A DNA stretch of 64,000 nucleotides from the NCBI GenBank assembly GCA_020740775.1, contig JAHEWK010000007.1, forward strand, positions 930,001 to 994,000, in the 5' to 3' direction. This document shows positions 46,990 to 59,366 of this stretch, in pieces (within the stretch, counting starts at the first letter, position 1; every line of letters begins with the position of its first letter). This DNA is from Ilyonectria destructans (taxonomy: Eukaryota > Ascomycota > Sordariomycetes > Hypocreales > Nectriaceae). The notes beneath the pieces are model-generated. The model made no database searches. It was not told the DNA's origin and saw only the letters and a list, made by a program, of their open reading frames with translations. Made by a program: the position numbers and the translations under genes.

Positions 46990-48356
46990 TTACTTAATCC
47001 AATAGTACTGTGTCTGCTCCCTAGACCTTGATAGGTCAAGTTCCGAGCTCGTATTCTCAGGCAAAATTGGTCCCAGGCTCGTTCCAAGTCTCAGTTCAGT
47101 CTCGTCGTCGGGTCTGATTTCCTGAAATATTCGCACCTCGATGTCCCTTCGAATCCCATTTTGCTGATGTAGGTTATCAGTGCTTCCATCAAATGTGCTA
47201 GTTTTCCTAACAGGGCATGATGACAGTGTTTTTAGTATCGTGTCTGTTCTTCTCCGCAGGTACCCGTGATCCGATGGAGGGTGATCCTCGAGGCGAACAG
47301 GATCAGGTTGATGAACTCCGCTGCGTTTTGAAGAGTATGCTTCCCACGTGTTCAAAATCATTCGCTGCAGTGAAGGAAATACAATGGGAAAGTTGGTTGT
47401 TATGATGGCGACAAATGATTCTCGACACGCCCAGCTGCCTGATTCCTCAGCGCCTCGGATTGGATGCTGTCACGACATTGTTAGCTCGAGTTTGAGATTG
47501 GCGGGAGTACGATGAATGGGAATTATACGCACCTTCAGGATAAGAACGCATCGCAAGACACCAGCCATGGTAACAAAAATACCACCCGAGAAGACTGCAG
47601 TCAGAGCCAGCTTCCTACGAAGAGGCATCCGCGCAGTCCACAGCATCGGCATCGGAATAATGAGCAGGTATAAATCGGTCCCACCGTTAAGCGTTACCAT
47701 GGTAAATAAATTAACCTTGGAAACTGCCGGCTGGCAAACATCTAGAGATGGTCTGGTCAGAACAGGGTCTCTGGGGGAAGGGTTAGACGTACTGCCTGGG
47801 TTGGGGTTGATCTGCCAATTCTTCTCAAATGGCCGACACGCAAATAGAATGCAACAAATCACGGTAATCCAAGTGATGAAAATCAGGAAATACCCGGCAT
47901 AAATGCGCGTTCGGTAGCCATCCAGTCCGTCTGTGAGCCTCAAATACACAGTACACATCGCCGCCTTGAGACACCAGAGGACACACGCATAGGCTGACCA
48001 GCTCCTTACCTGCGTTTTTGATCCTTCCACCCTCCATCTATATTCATCACCATTGGGGTCAAGCAATGTTCTTTCCTTATCGGTCATGGTATTATTAGCT
48101 AATCCGTGGGCGAGAGCACCGACGTTGTAACCTTGTATCGTCTCAATACTGTACGAGAGCTTGGTTTCAAATTGTTAACCAGGCGTGAAGGGAAGCGTGA
48201 TCCAGCTTCGAGGGGTCTTACCACTACTAATACCATCAGGAAGTCATCTGCCTGCAGGCCGCGAAGCCCAACGGCGTTGATCCGCACCATCCATCGCAGG
48301 ACGATGAAGGCGATGCCGATGCCTAGCAGCGTGAAGGCTTCCGTCGTAAAGGACAT
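46990..48356 (-). CDS. PTH11/SAT4-type 7TM rhodopsin-fold membrane protein
   Basis: Proposed exons: 48356-48222, 48159-47533 and 47466-46990 (412 aa), each a multiple of three. Hydrophobic helices are MSFTTEAFTLLGIGIAFIVL, DDFLMVLVV, WSAYACVLWCLKAAMCTVYL, YAGYFLIFITWITVICCILF, VNLFTMVTLNGGTDLYLLII and LALTAVFSGGIFVTMAGVL. Family marks are the GLRGLQADDFLM start, FACRPFEKNWQ at the third loop with CQPAVSKVNLF, the DLYLLIIPMPMLW motif, and WACRESFVAIITTNFPIVFP before the cytosolic tail. Members of this fungus-specific family are annotated as integral membrane or PTH11-like receptors; a few sense surface or nutrient cues. No CFEM domain is seen, and the N-terminal segment before helix 1 is short. 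Confidence 0.75.
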
Positions 48357-48536
48357 CTCGACGACTTGATCGCAAGGTCCGAAATGCGGCAGTTGGGTAT
48401 GGTTGGCTTTCGCCGAAGATGCAGCCAGGGGGTGGTTTATGTAGTGAAGGATCAATGCCAGAACTGAAATGGTGGCGGTTTGGGGATCAGACCTTGGTCC
48501 CACCACACACACCGTTGATTGTTGTTGGGAGAACAA

Positions 48537-51507
48537 CTAAATATCAGACTAACGATTCTGCATTACCTACCATCATGTCTCGCCCGATGAAACAATATCG
48601 GAAAGGGACTCGTGCATTGGGCTGAACTTTGCCTCACTCTCAGCTCCCCGAAGTTAGGTGACAAAACACACACGGCTCTGAATTCTGAGTCTCTATGTGG
48701 CTAGTCCACGCTGAAGAGGCTAGCCTTGTTACCTCCGCTGCTTTGCCGAGGCGTCGATCGGGTACATCAACGTTGGGACATGACACCACTTCCTTTGTTA
48801 TATGTATCGCTCGGGCCTCTCAAGGTGGCCGTCATAAGGCCAACTAGCTGCTAAACTCTCCAAGCGATTGGTAAGGCGAGAACCGCGGGTCATCCGTCCC
48901 ATCCTTAGCGTCAGAGGCTGCTGCGTTAGCCAGGGGGAATGCTGCATCTGGCCAAATGGAGGGAAGAGTGCGGCGTAGCTGGCGATGAAAATTCTGCATT
49001 CGGATTGAATCCTCCGAGTCTGTATCGACCTACCCTCCATCCGGCTAGATGCACACTGAGACCATGGTCTTGACGCCTCTGGGGTCCAACGTTGGTGCAT
49101 CCTTGATAAGAGGCTATTCTCGGCTGATAGAAAGATAATTAAGAGCTGTTTGCACCAGGTTATTTGACTGCTCGCTACATTAGTATTGATCCACGTCTGT
49201 CAGGCAACATGTAGAGGCTAGTTATCTTTACCGACTGATGGATTCCAAGAACACCACATGCGCATGCGTGGAGAGACAGCCTTCGAGCAGAACATAAACT
49301 TTGTGGCTGATTGAGGCAACAAGCCTCGTGCGGGCCCCGGCCCTGACAGAAACCGCAGCTTACCGACAGGATGGTCCGAAAACTGTTTCGTGCGTCGTTA
49401 GGCCGGAGTTTATGTCAGATTGTTCGAATCTGAGCTCGAGGATCGCCACGGGAATGCCTAGCACGTCGATTCCTATCACACGCTAAAGATACCCAAGGCT
49501 CCTTGTGACTCTGTGTTACACAGAAACAGTGGGTAATTGGTGGTAGATCGTTATGCGGAAGGGTCTCGTCATATGCAGACAGATACTTGCGTCAGTGGCC
49601 ACGCGTCTCCAGAGCCCGCCAATGAAGCCAAGTGTGTTCCAAATGCTGACAGTAAGCCTTGTCACCACAGTATGGTGTAGTTATGACGTTGTCGTACAGA
49701 TGCAGGATGTCTAGCGATTTGAGGGGTGTTTCACTACCCGGGAAGTTGATGGGACGAAAATTTCCACCTTACGGAGTATCAGCTCACAAACTAACGTCTC
49801 GTGGTCCAGACCCACGCTTACTACTTCGTTGCCCAAGCCACATGGTTCTGGCTCCCCTAGACCATGTCCAGATTTCGGGCGTCTGGTTCTCAAGTCCCTG
49901 GCGCAGGTCAGCTTGTGCAGGTACACGGGTAGAAATCGCCGAAAAGTGGTCCGTCAGGCCCCTGCATCGTGGAAGTGAGAACTGCCGATCACAAAACTGT
50001 AAAGGCACTGTTTTCCTTCTCCCCAGTATCCCTGTCGCTCATCCTAATGTTAAACTTGATGGATGAACCGAGCTGCAACTAAAAAAGATTGCGATTAAAT
50101 CCTGTTCAGGCGTCAACGAGTGTGGCTTCATGTTTCCAGCCAGTTTTGAGACCTCGGCATTATTTCCAACTTTGAAGAAGGAATAGATTTTCGGATGTCG
50201 TCGACAATGATGAGATACCGGCTCCTTATTTTATCAAGAGATTTCGAGTATAAATTAGTTGCACGTTTTGCGCAGTGATGTTCTGCTACGTTGCCAGTTG
50301 GCCTAAAGCGGGCATTGAACGACGCGATCTCGCCATCCTTGAGCGCTGAAATATTGGCTGGTCTTGCCATGCCAAACATGTCAGTGTTTGCCCAGGTTTC
50401 ATGTGGCACTTCCAGCACCCTTCCGAACTTGTCGATCAACCACAGAATAGACTCTCAGCAGAGCCACAATGAGCAGCCTTAAGGTGTACCGCCCGTAACC
50501 TTTTTTTTACCGTTAAACTCAGTGGCCTATGGAAATACCGGGAATTTCAGCTTTGTCTGATCCGAAGCCCTTCCCCAAATCCGTATTGATGTGGCGCTAG
50601 CTGCATACCAATGGTAGTTAGTGAACACGGGGCTGGCTGAACTATTGAAGGACGAGACCTAAGACACGCCAAAAGAGGACCAAGCGTGAATATCTAGTGA
50701 GGCTATTGAGCTGTGGGGACGTCCAGAACGTGGGATCTGGTCCATTCTGAACGCCAGTTGTCAATTTATGGTCCAGATGCGGCCGTGGTACAAGCCTAGG
50801 CAAGAACAGATCTCGTACAATGTCCCCATGATTACATATTCATGGTTAGCGCTGAGGCTGAAGGCGTCTAGTGCGGACGATCTGCCCGACGCCCCATCTT
50901 AGCCAGACCATCACGCGGGTTTGAGTGAGGGGTAGAATGACGCGGGGAATGTCAACTGCAGTTCTCACTGCTCGTGTGTATTTTGAACGATAGCAATCTC
51001 AACAACATGAGAACTCCGCTGACACTTCGCAGACTGTACGTGTACGGTCTTGATAGATGGTTTTAGTGTATGCGTCTACAAATTTATTCTCTTCAGCTGC
51101 GGAAAAAAGCGGCCATTCGAGCGTGGATCCAACCGAGCGGGCCGAGAGGCGGGCCGCTGGCACTTGTCGCCGCTGAACCACAGCGGTCATCCACTGCACC
51201 ACAGCGGTCGTCCACTGAAATATCAGCGCATATCAGGGGATCCGCAACTCGTGAGGCATGGAACGTATTCACACTCCCCATATCTCAGCATGAGTGTCTC
51301 CGCCAAGCAACTCATCTGGTGTCATGCGGCGCGTCGGTTCTCAGCTGAAGTCAAGCTGTATGCAGATAATCAAATAGCTCAGACTGCGTTGCGTAGGCCA
51401 CTGTAGGAATGCCAATAGTCTCGGCGACATCAGGTCTAGAACCAATAGCTCAGCTAGCCACCATCCACTACTGCCACTATTGAACAGGTCTCGATTCGGA
51501 TGCGCAG
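48537..51507. other. Gene-poor region, 3 kb
   Basis: Contains many short frames without domains. A frame at 50128-50439 (minus) carries IRSRYLIIVDDIRKS, which looks like an NTPase kinase-2 strand but is isolated. No gene is called. Confidence 0.35.
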
Positions 51508-51513
51508 TATAAA
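51508..51513 (+). promoter_or_regulatory. TATA box candidate of the MABP-like gene
   Basis: TATAAA lies 83 bp upstream of the ATG at 51591 and is followed by a C/A-rich leader that ends CTACACC before ATG. Spacing and leader fit a fungal core promoter. Confidence 0.5.
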
Positions 51514-51590
51514 GCCCAGCTTCAAACCCACCAACGCTTCAGGTCCAGATAATCAATCTACCACATCATCTTCATTCTCCATTCTACACC

Positions 51591-52222
51591 ATGGCTTCCG
51601 GCAACTTCGCAGATTTTATTAGCTCGATTGAGGTGCCCTCTTTCTCACCTCTACTCGCGCGATGCATCCAACTAACACCCAACAGGTTCTCTATGACGAC
51701 GACCAGCCCGCCAACACTGTTGGTGAAATCTATGGCAAATCTGCTGATATCAACAAAAGCTACGGCGGCAGGTGCGTGTTTCTAGCTTCACACCATGCCA
51801 TCTTCCTTCTTCGTCTTACCGTTATGACATTGTTAACTCCTGTGCTTAGTTATGTCTGGCTTCGTGTCCATCGGGCCAATTCCCCAACAGCTATGGTGGA
51901 AAACATCTGGGTCGAGATTAGCGGCAGCAACGATGGCGATAGCAAGGATCTGGCTAAGGGAGCTGGTGGTGACTATCGCTTTCTCAAGTGGTCTAACAAC
52001 AACGGGGACCGCACGTAAGCCTCTCCCATTTTCCCGCGGCTTTTCCAGAACTAACCTTTTACCCACGATAGAAAAATTGCAGATGTTGCTCTTTGGAGAT
52101 GTGATGATAGCCAATCCAACCCTCCTAGTGGCTGGCATGGCATGACCGCGGATATTAACAGGGGCCGAGGTGGTGATTATCTCTACCTTATTTGGCAAAC
52201 CAAGCAGTTCGTGTACAGATGA
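51591..52222 (+). CDS. Small MABP-like beta-prism protein
   Basis: Proposed exons: 51591-51632, 51686-51771, 51850-52014 and 52072-52222 (147 aa); all junctions keep frame. The protein is three repeats of a beta-sheet pattern: EVLYDDDQPANTVGEIY, then SYVWLRVHRANS...LAKGAGGDYRFLKW, then KIADVALWRC...DINRGRGGDYLYLIW. The pairs VWLRV / ALWR and GGDYRFL / GGDYLYL are the marks of the MABP (MVB12-associated beta-prism) fold, which binds membranes and occurs in MVB12 and in pore-forming MACPF proteins. There is no signal peptide. A broken paralogue follows 1 kb downstream. A lectin-like or membrane-binding defence role is an inference only. Confidence 0.6.
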
Positions 52223-53250
52223 GATACTCTGGCCTCAATGCCTATTCTATTATATTGATATGAGACAACGTTCAACTGATGATGCCTCTTACTGTCGTAC
52301 ACGCAGAATCCTGCTCACTCCAGCAATACGAGCTGTTGACAGGGGCGATGTTTGCGTATGCCTCTGAACTATTAACCTATTGAGCAGTCCCGTTGTACAA
52401 AGTGCGCAACCTCCAGCTATTCAGCCATTCGATGGCACCTCCATGCATGATTAAACGCTACCTCATCATAATAGTCAACGGTTTCCAAATTGAGAAGATA
52501 TGTGAGCATCCTTGGCGCTAGTCTGGGGCCATGGAATACCTTCAATCCTCCTGTGATGCGAACCAGGCACCCAGACCTGCCGCTGTGCGCTCTTTGGTGA
52601 GGGGAAATTCACTCTAAAAAGTCTCGGCTCCAAATCGCCGGTTTTGTTGTCGGTTTGCTTTTCCTTTTTTTCTTGTTGCAAGTTGAATCCCAGTGTCGAC
52701 AATTCCTCTCCGTAATTCTTAGCAAAGACTTGAGAGTTCGGTCTTGGCATGCACATCTAACGTATGTTCCTCCTCAGCTTTCAGCAAGACCACCGGTGCC
52801 AATCTAGCGAGAATTCCCTACAAAGTAGGCACATTCTGAGGATCGCTATTATTGCTTCTAACTATCTGTAACTCACTGTGGTGGCAAAATGCAGGGTTCC
52901 GTCAATGCGACGCCGCAAGTCTCAGTTGAATCTTCATGCGGTGCCAAAACGTAGCACAAATGTTAAATAAGGCAACCGAGTAAATGCCAGTGATTCCATT
53001 GGCCCAATAGTCCAAAATTGACTGCTCGGCTTTCGAAGTCGTTGATTTGTTCATCACATTATGTTGTCGCCTTTGTTCTAGGTAAGCTATACATCACATT
53101 ACATCTTCGATAGCCTGACCACCCGTGCATCTTCAGTATTCATCCTATTGTCAGACGGAGATATGGACCACAATAACGCTGCCGGCAAGAGGAGTGATCA
53201 TTCCCTTTTGCCGTAGCGGCATTACGACACCTATCATCAATGTCCACTAG
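52223..53250. other. Intergenic between the MABP-like gene and its broken copy
   Basis: No gene is seen. A frame at 52475-52756 (minus) has no recognisable domain. Confidence 0.4.
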
Positions 53251-53259
53251 TGTCACCAA

Positions 53260-53873
53260 GCCTTTCTCATGGTTCGAGGAATTACTGCCCTTGCTCCTAA
53301 ACTAAGGAGATATTTGGCTAACAATGCACAAGTCATCTATACTAAAGACGTAACAAACCGCGCGATACCTTGTCGGAAATCAAGGATGAATCAAGTGATA
53401 TTTGCAAGGGATTCGGTAGAGGGTGAGTGTTTCCGACTCGATATCATATCCTCTCTCTCTATATCATTGTCAAAATTTCCAAAAGAATCTAGCATTGTTT
53501 CAGCTACGTTTAGCTTCGTGTTCACCGAGCCTCTCAGTCATCAATCATGGTGAACTCCTTCCGAGTACTCTCTCAGAACAAACCCCTTCTCGGTCCGGAT
53601 GAAAAGGGCTGGCGATATATTCCGATATATTTTATGGGAAGTACGATGGAAACTCCAACAAGTAAGGTCTAGGCTGCTCAACTCTAACTTGCAATCCACC
53701 AAATAACTCTCGGGATTAGGTTTTCTCTTGTTGATGCCGCTCTCTGGCAACCCAGTGAAAATAAGGGAGGCCTACCTGATGGGTGGGATTGCAAGACCGA
53801 CGATATCAACATGGATCGATGTGGTGATTACTTCTGTCTTGTTTGGAGATTCAAGCGGTATGTTGAACCTAAG
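53260..53873 (+). pseudogene. Broken tandem copy of the MABP-like gene
   Basis: The same exon blocks as the intact gene occur in order. AQVIYTKDVTNRAIP (against EVLYDDDQPANTV) ends at a GTGAGT donor. After TTTCAG comes YV-stop-LRVHRA, where the intact copy has YVWLRVHRA. A later stretch, KRAGDIFRYILW, is in a shifted frame and matches KGAGGDYRFLKW. After an acceptor (GGATTAG) the last exon, VDAALWQP...DGWDCKTDDINMDRCGDYFCLVW, matches ALWRC...GWHGMTADINRGRGGDYLYLIW. The stop is TGG to TAG, a G-to-A change that reads as CpA to TpA on the other strand. Two breaks (the stop and a frame change) and no clear start make it a pseudogene. Confidence 0.65.
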
Positions 53874-54151
53874 TGAAAGTCAGGCGTTGTTAGTTGAAGC
53901 CCTCCGGGCTGTTCAGTATCAATACCTCGATGCTTTGATATATATCTATTGAAATGTTGCCTTCATGGATTAATTGTAAGAGGAGAATGGATACACAGTT
54001 CCTGTTACGTAAAGGCGTCGATATCTAAGTTTCTCTGAGCAGTGTGTTGACGAGAAATTAGGATATAGTCTTGTATTTTGTGACGACCATGCTTTCCTCC
54101 CTATCAATCTGAACCTGAATATTCGTTACCCTCATCCACATCTTTCCAACC

Positions 54152-55219
54152 TTATAATCCCTGGTCCGAGTCCTCGTCATCTTCTTGTTCAGACGCATCC
54201 GAAGAATAATGCCCAGTGTCAAGTATGGATAGTGGAGGATACCCCCCCGGCATCGGCCGCTGCGGCAGATGCAGCTGTAGTTTTTCCCAATCGAAGATGT
54301 CGTTTTCGGCAAAGTTTTTGGCCACGTCGCTGACCCTTCCACCTCGTCGTTCAATAACAGACTCCGGCCGGAACGTTATGGCCAAGATGTAGTACTCGAT
54401 CTTGCCTGGCTCCGACTCATCCCGGATCCATCTATTCTTTTGCCAACAGCTCGACCCAGTCCAGCTGTCTGCTGTCTTGCTTCCGCCAGTTGCGTCGGCG
54501 TATAGAACGACGCCGTCTGTTCTCTTGAAGAACCAGCGTTCAATCATCTGCTTCGCGATGGCGTCGATCTGGTCCTTCTTCCGCGAGACGGATTCAATCT
54601 CGATGCATACCTCCCGCACACTGGGATGCAGTGTTTGACAAACACCCTTAATCCACTGGCCCTCGAAGCGCAGCGGCTCGTCGTTCTCCCACCACCACCA
54701 GTCGGCGTGCCGGATGGTAAGCGTCACGTTGCGAGGGTTGAGATAGGGAAGCTTCAGCAAATCGGCGAGGCCTCCCTCCTCCAGCTTCCACATCTGCGCA
54801 AAGACCCGTACCCTTTCAACTTCGACATCTTTCCCACCCTGCTGCTCGACGATGTGCTTGAGCGTCCCAGTCAACTCCTGGAGGACCTGGCGTGCCTGGT
54901 AATTGGGTGGGGCGCGGTCTTCATGGCCTATCCAGTGCGTGTGCTCCTTGAGCACGAAGGGCATGAACCAACACTCCCGATACACGGCGCGGCAGGTTCG
55001 CAGCAGTTGGGTATCATTCTTGCGCGGCGCAAAGTATGTTGGCCTCTTATAGATGGTCGTATCCTTGTAGCGCTTGTCTGGCGAGGGATCCGGGTAGTCG
55101 GTGAGTGCGTAGGAGAAAATGTGGCTGCGCACCTCTGCGGGCAGGCGGCTGAAGAGTGGCGAGTTATCTTGCGGTGCTTCAGGGCCCGAGAGGATCTGGT
55201 TGAGTTCCGGCGCCGACAT
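54152..55219 (-). CDS. F-box-like / DUF7730 fungal protein
   Basis: A single-exon gene of 355 aa. After a polar leader it has FSRLPAEVRSHIFSYALTDY, the LPxExRxxIxxYAL motif typical of the DUF7730 and F-box-like fungal family, then TQLLRTCRAVYRECWFMPF. The middle has NVTLTIRHADWWWWEND, and the end is acidic (SSDASEQEDDEDSDQ). These proteins are very abundant in filamentous fungi and their partners are mostly unknown; a role in ubiquitin ligase substrate choice is possible only if the motif is a true F-box. Gene structure and codon use look normal, and nothing suggests decay. Confidence 0.75.
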   Translation of the reverse strand: MSAPELNQILSGPEAPQDNSPLFSRLPAEVRSHIFSYALTDYPDPSPDKRYKDTTIYKRPTYFAPRKNDTQLLRTCRAVYRECWFMPFVLKEHTHWIGHEDRAPPNYQARQVLQELTGTLKHIVEQQGGKDVEVERVRVFAQMWKLEEGGLADLLKLPYLNPRNVTLTIRHADWWWWENDEPLRFEGQWIKGVCQTLHPSVREVCIEIESVSRKKDQIDAIAKQMIERWFFKRTDGVVLYADATGGSKTADSWTGSSCWQKNRWIRDESEPGKIEYYILAITFRPESVIERRGGRVSDVAKNFAENDIFDWEKLQLHLPQRPMPGGYPPLSILDTGHYSSDASEQEDDEDSDQGL

Positions 55220-58200
55220 GTTGATGGATGCTGTCTGATGGAGATGAAGGAATGAAGCAGCTCAAAGTATTGACGTCACAACTTGTATTGCAAAGGTGAT
55301 TTCATCATGAGGTTTTAGGCAGCAGTGCGGGGTCGATATCTAAGCTCGAATGTTAGACAAGGCTGTTGGTTGTTGGTTGTTGGTTGGCTGCATGATGAAT
55401 ACATGTACATGTCAGTTCAAGCGTGCGTGAATCTTTCGGTGAAGGTTGTGTGTGATTGTGAATGGGTTGAGATTGTTCAGCTGGCGGTATTTCATTCATC
55501 GTCGGCGATTTTAAAGCATGTGTAAATGTTAAATATTATTTATCGCGTCTTCATTCTGCGGTTACAGTCTTCACTTAAAACCGGGTTGCTGGTGGCGATA
55601 GTCTTCGTACTGTAGGGTTGCAAAGTAAAAGGGTTAGCTGTAAAAGAGGCAGCTTAGAACGGTATGGTCACAAATTCCTCTGGTAATTATTGGGTACAGG
55701 GTAGGTGATTTCCAGTGCACGACGCATGAGGCTAGCTTGCGCGACTCAGCAAGTTAAACTTAGTTCGTTTCGCAATTTCCCCTTTCCAGACCAGCTCAAC
55801 GGCGAGTTTCGGGGCTAGAAGTTGTCATTTCCGCAATATTGCCCCCCCTATTTGCCACCGATAGTTGGTTGAGGTTCGGCGGCACCTTAACGCCAATGTC
55901 GGCTCACCGTGCCTAGCGTTACTACGTGGTGAGTACGCCGTACGCGACGGCGACCTTCCTACAACATCCAGTGCCGAGTCTCCTTTGGCCGTGTAATTGC
56001 TGTCCCCACAAGGGTTACAGTGGTGCTCAGGGGATCGTCTCCACTGTGCTAGACGGCATTTGTCCCCTGGGCCTTGTGAGGCTGTGCCCCCTCAGCCTGC
56101 GATTCCCCAGATTGTCCAGAGATAGCCGTGAGATCCGTTGGTTGTGGAGACCAAATTACTTGACTGCGAATGGCTGGTTTAGCATGAGAAAGACAATCAT
56201 GGCGAGATTCTCTTCCCCCAAATACGCCATTGACTGGTTGGATCATCTGAGGGTTACTCATCTTCTGGCATTCATTCTAACCCGACAATAACCATCTGGA
56301 CTTCTACTGGACCTCGTCGCGAGGAAGCGATATGAAGTCACCTGAGGCCTGCGTTAAACACGGAACAATTCCGTCACCAGAATGGATGATACGTTGTGAC
56401 AGGCCCAATCCAATCAGCCTCACCGTAATGTCAGCTGCCAGCGTTACGCTGCCCAAGACTTGGCCTCGTGGCGGACGACCGCGGCGGGTAGCATGCCTTA
56501 ATTGTCCGGCGGGAGAGACCGTAACCGCCCAGCTCAGAAGCGCAGCCCTATTCTTGGCGTGGGAGATACGCTAGGGTCGGCCTGAGAATTGGCTCTATAG
56601 ATAGAAGTGGAAGCTTCATGGCCAATTGTCAATGCCATGATGGCTATTGTCCCCTTGAATGATGCTCGGTAGCGACGGTTCTGCTGTCATCGTATACAGA
56701 GATTACGTTGTTTCATGCCCATGCTTTTGAGCATGGGTTGCGCTGCGACTGTGCGGTACGATGTCGCATTTTCCTCGCTCTCGGGATGGAGAGAGCACCA
56801 CTTGTAGTGAGTGCATGTTCACCGCATCATGCTTGAGCAAGTAGGTTACAAATAAGCTTCAAATGTGCCAAGGCTCAGTGGGTGTAAGCAGGCTCTGAGA
56901 TTCAAGCCATCATCGAAAGATTAGATTCAGGCTGTTTGCAACCTCCATTCAATAGGTTGTGAGAGACCGCAACATGTCACCGTCATCCGTCACGATGCGG
57001 GGCTGCAGCCAATGGCGCTGGGTCATGGGCCTACTCAGCCTCAGAAACACCACAAAGAACTGCAAGCTGAGGGCATCCGACCCTCGTATTGGGCGGCCGT
57101 TTTGCACAGGTGGGTGGCGAGCAAGTGCGGATGGAAACGCCACGAACCCGTTTGGCCTAAAAAAAAACCAGTTCTGTTTAAGCTTACGAGCTGACTCAAT
57201 CCTTTTTGCCAAGTCGAGGACGTCGTTGGGCATGAAGGCGTGCGTGCATCTCTCGTGCGTGCAGTAGGGCGAGCAAGAGAACGGCGACTTCCTGTTGTTT
57301 CGACAAAGCCGGTTGGATGGATCATGGCGGAGCTGCAGCTGAAAATAAAACCAAACGCCATAGACCCCGGATTGATCCACTGCCGGACCTGCTGATGTCT
57401 GTCGATCTTCGGGATTGTGTGAGTGCGACTGGTGAGCAATTGCTCTGGCTGCCCGGTTGACCCGAGAGCCAAGAGCCAAGAGCCAAGAGCCAGAAGCCAA
57501 GAGCTAAGAGCTAACATGTGAGGAAGCGGGACAAAGACGGCTCGCGTGTCGGATACGACAGTTGGCAAACAATGACAATGACAGAATGAATCCTCCCCCC
57601 CCCGCTCCGGGTCGTGCTTCAGGTCGTGCTCACTTCTTCTGAGTCGTGAACCAGTTCGACCCTGAATTGCGGCCGGCGCGGCTGTGTTACGGTGGACCGA
57701 CGCAGGGGAACTTGCTTGGGGCGCTCAGGTACCCGATGCAGCGCGTGTCTTGGGTTAATTTGCTTGCTTGTTCTGTTTCCTCCGTCAAAGGGATGACTGA
57801 CGGATACACGGCCGCACCAAAGAGCGGACGAATCGTCATAGGTACCTTTGCAAGTCCCCTTCATCCAGAGCACGTCGCACATGGCGTCCGTCAGCTTTCG
57901 TCCGTGTGCTGCTTTGCACATATTGACGCTCGCCGTGGCACCGCTGCCAGCTCACGCCTGCATTTCAGCTTGATTGGCGTCTGCTAGCTCCGATCCCATG
58001 GCACCAGGCTCTGGATTGATCGCCGCTGCCCAGCCTTTTGGTGTCTCTTGCGAGCCGGGATTGAAAGACATGCCGCGCTGACACCGTCTAGCAGATGGTC
58101 TGTTGGGCACCACGGTGACAAGCCCATTGCATCAACCGTTATTGTTTTTGTTGTCTCCCCCCGTTGGAGCCGCTAGAATCAACTGGTCTCGGTTCTCGGC

Positions 58201-59366
58201 TTCAAGGTGCAAATCCAACCCTGTTCCTCCTGTCCCCGCTAGGTTATTTTAAGTGAAGCCTTGGTCGTCTGGCTGCGCCGGGCGTTTCTTAGCGAAGCGC
58301 TAGCAGGCGTGTGGCTTCTAGACCTCCGTAATTTTCATGTCATCTCCTTCGTATCCCGGAAAAGACCCAATGCTTGAAAGGCCTCCTCCACCCCCCCCTG
58401 GCAGCCCTTTCATCTCGTATTCTGGCTGCAGTTTTGTGTTGTCGCTGCAGCGCGGGGAGCCATGCATAACTTTTACTTTATGCCCCGTGGCGTCCCGGTG
58501 CGTCTGGAAGGGCTGACGGGCTTGGCCACGAGCACCACTCAGGGCTTCGTCCGCAGCCGCTGATCACTCAGGGGCCGAGTCTATGTGTCACGGTAATGCC
58601 CAAATTGGCTGGCCGCCTTGCCGGGGTGCTGGAAGAGGGCTTTGACCATTTGGAGGCTTTGCCTATTTGCCCATTTGGTGCGAATTCTGCCATCAACACC
58701 ACGCCGCTAACACAAGTCGTGGCGCCTGTGTCCGGGGTAGGCGCCTAGGGGAGCCAGGGGAGCTGACCCAACAGGAGGAGCGGCGAGAAGCAATTATGCA
58801 GCCTTACACGCGCCGGAGCTGACCGGCCGCTTGTTGTGTGGCCCATTGTCCTGTCGTGTGTTGGTGTGGCTGCTCCCTCTCTTCTCCCCCCTTCCCCTTG
58901 GCATGTCATGTATGGTTAAACGTAAAAGAAACTATTGCTGTGCCCTCCACAACGGCTCCAGTCGCTCGTCCAGTCTCGTCCAGTCCCGTCCGGCTCCAGA
59001 CTGGGTCCCGGACTGCCCGCCCACTCGGGACTGGGCGTTCTCTCTGTCGCGCCGTCCACGGAAATGCACCGTATGGCTTACCCCCCTCGTCCGCGGCCAG
59101 GGGGGGGGGGACCATGCATGGCGTTACGAGGGGCAAGGAAGATGCCTACCCGTGTGCTAAATTTACTGACAGGGCGCGCTCACTGGGTCCCCGGCAGTCT
59201 GTGCTGAGCTGCTAGGAGGTTAGGAGGCACCAGGCCGATGATCCCGAGTTGGTATAACTTCTGCTGCCCTCCCCCGCCTCAATGGTGTTCTTCACAGCGG
59301 TAGCAACCACTGCAACAATTTATCAAAGACACTCGTTTGGTTGCACAGCTGCACACAACACTCACC
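55220..59366. other. Long non-coding region upstream of the tyrosinase gene
   Basis: Over 4 kb without a supportable gene. It contains simple tandem sequence (GTTGGTT array near 55366-55388; AGAGCCA array near 57469-57507), C/T-rich runs and poly-C/poly-G stretches (57594-57603, 59100-59110). GC is higher than in the intergenic regions at 10-12 kb. It probably includes the tyrosinase promoter. Confidence 0.4.
57469..57507. repeat. Short AGAGCCA minisatellite-like array
   Basis: About five copies of a 7-9 bp unit of the form (A)GAGCCAA(G), the last ones slightly changed (AGAAGCCA, AGAGCTA). Simple tandem duplication. Confidence 0.7.

Noticed and set aside
49659..50066. Plus-strand frame of 135 codons
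   Set aside because: No domain, no codon bias and competing minus-strand frames of similar size.
56949..57568. Two overlapping minus-strand frames of about 180 codons
   Set aside because: They owe part of their length to the AGAGCCA repeat array and show no protein family features.
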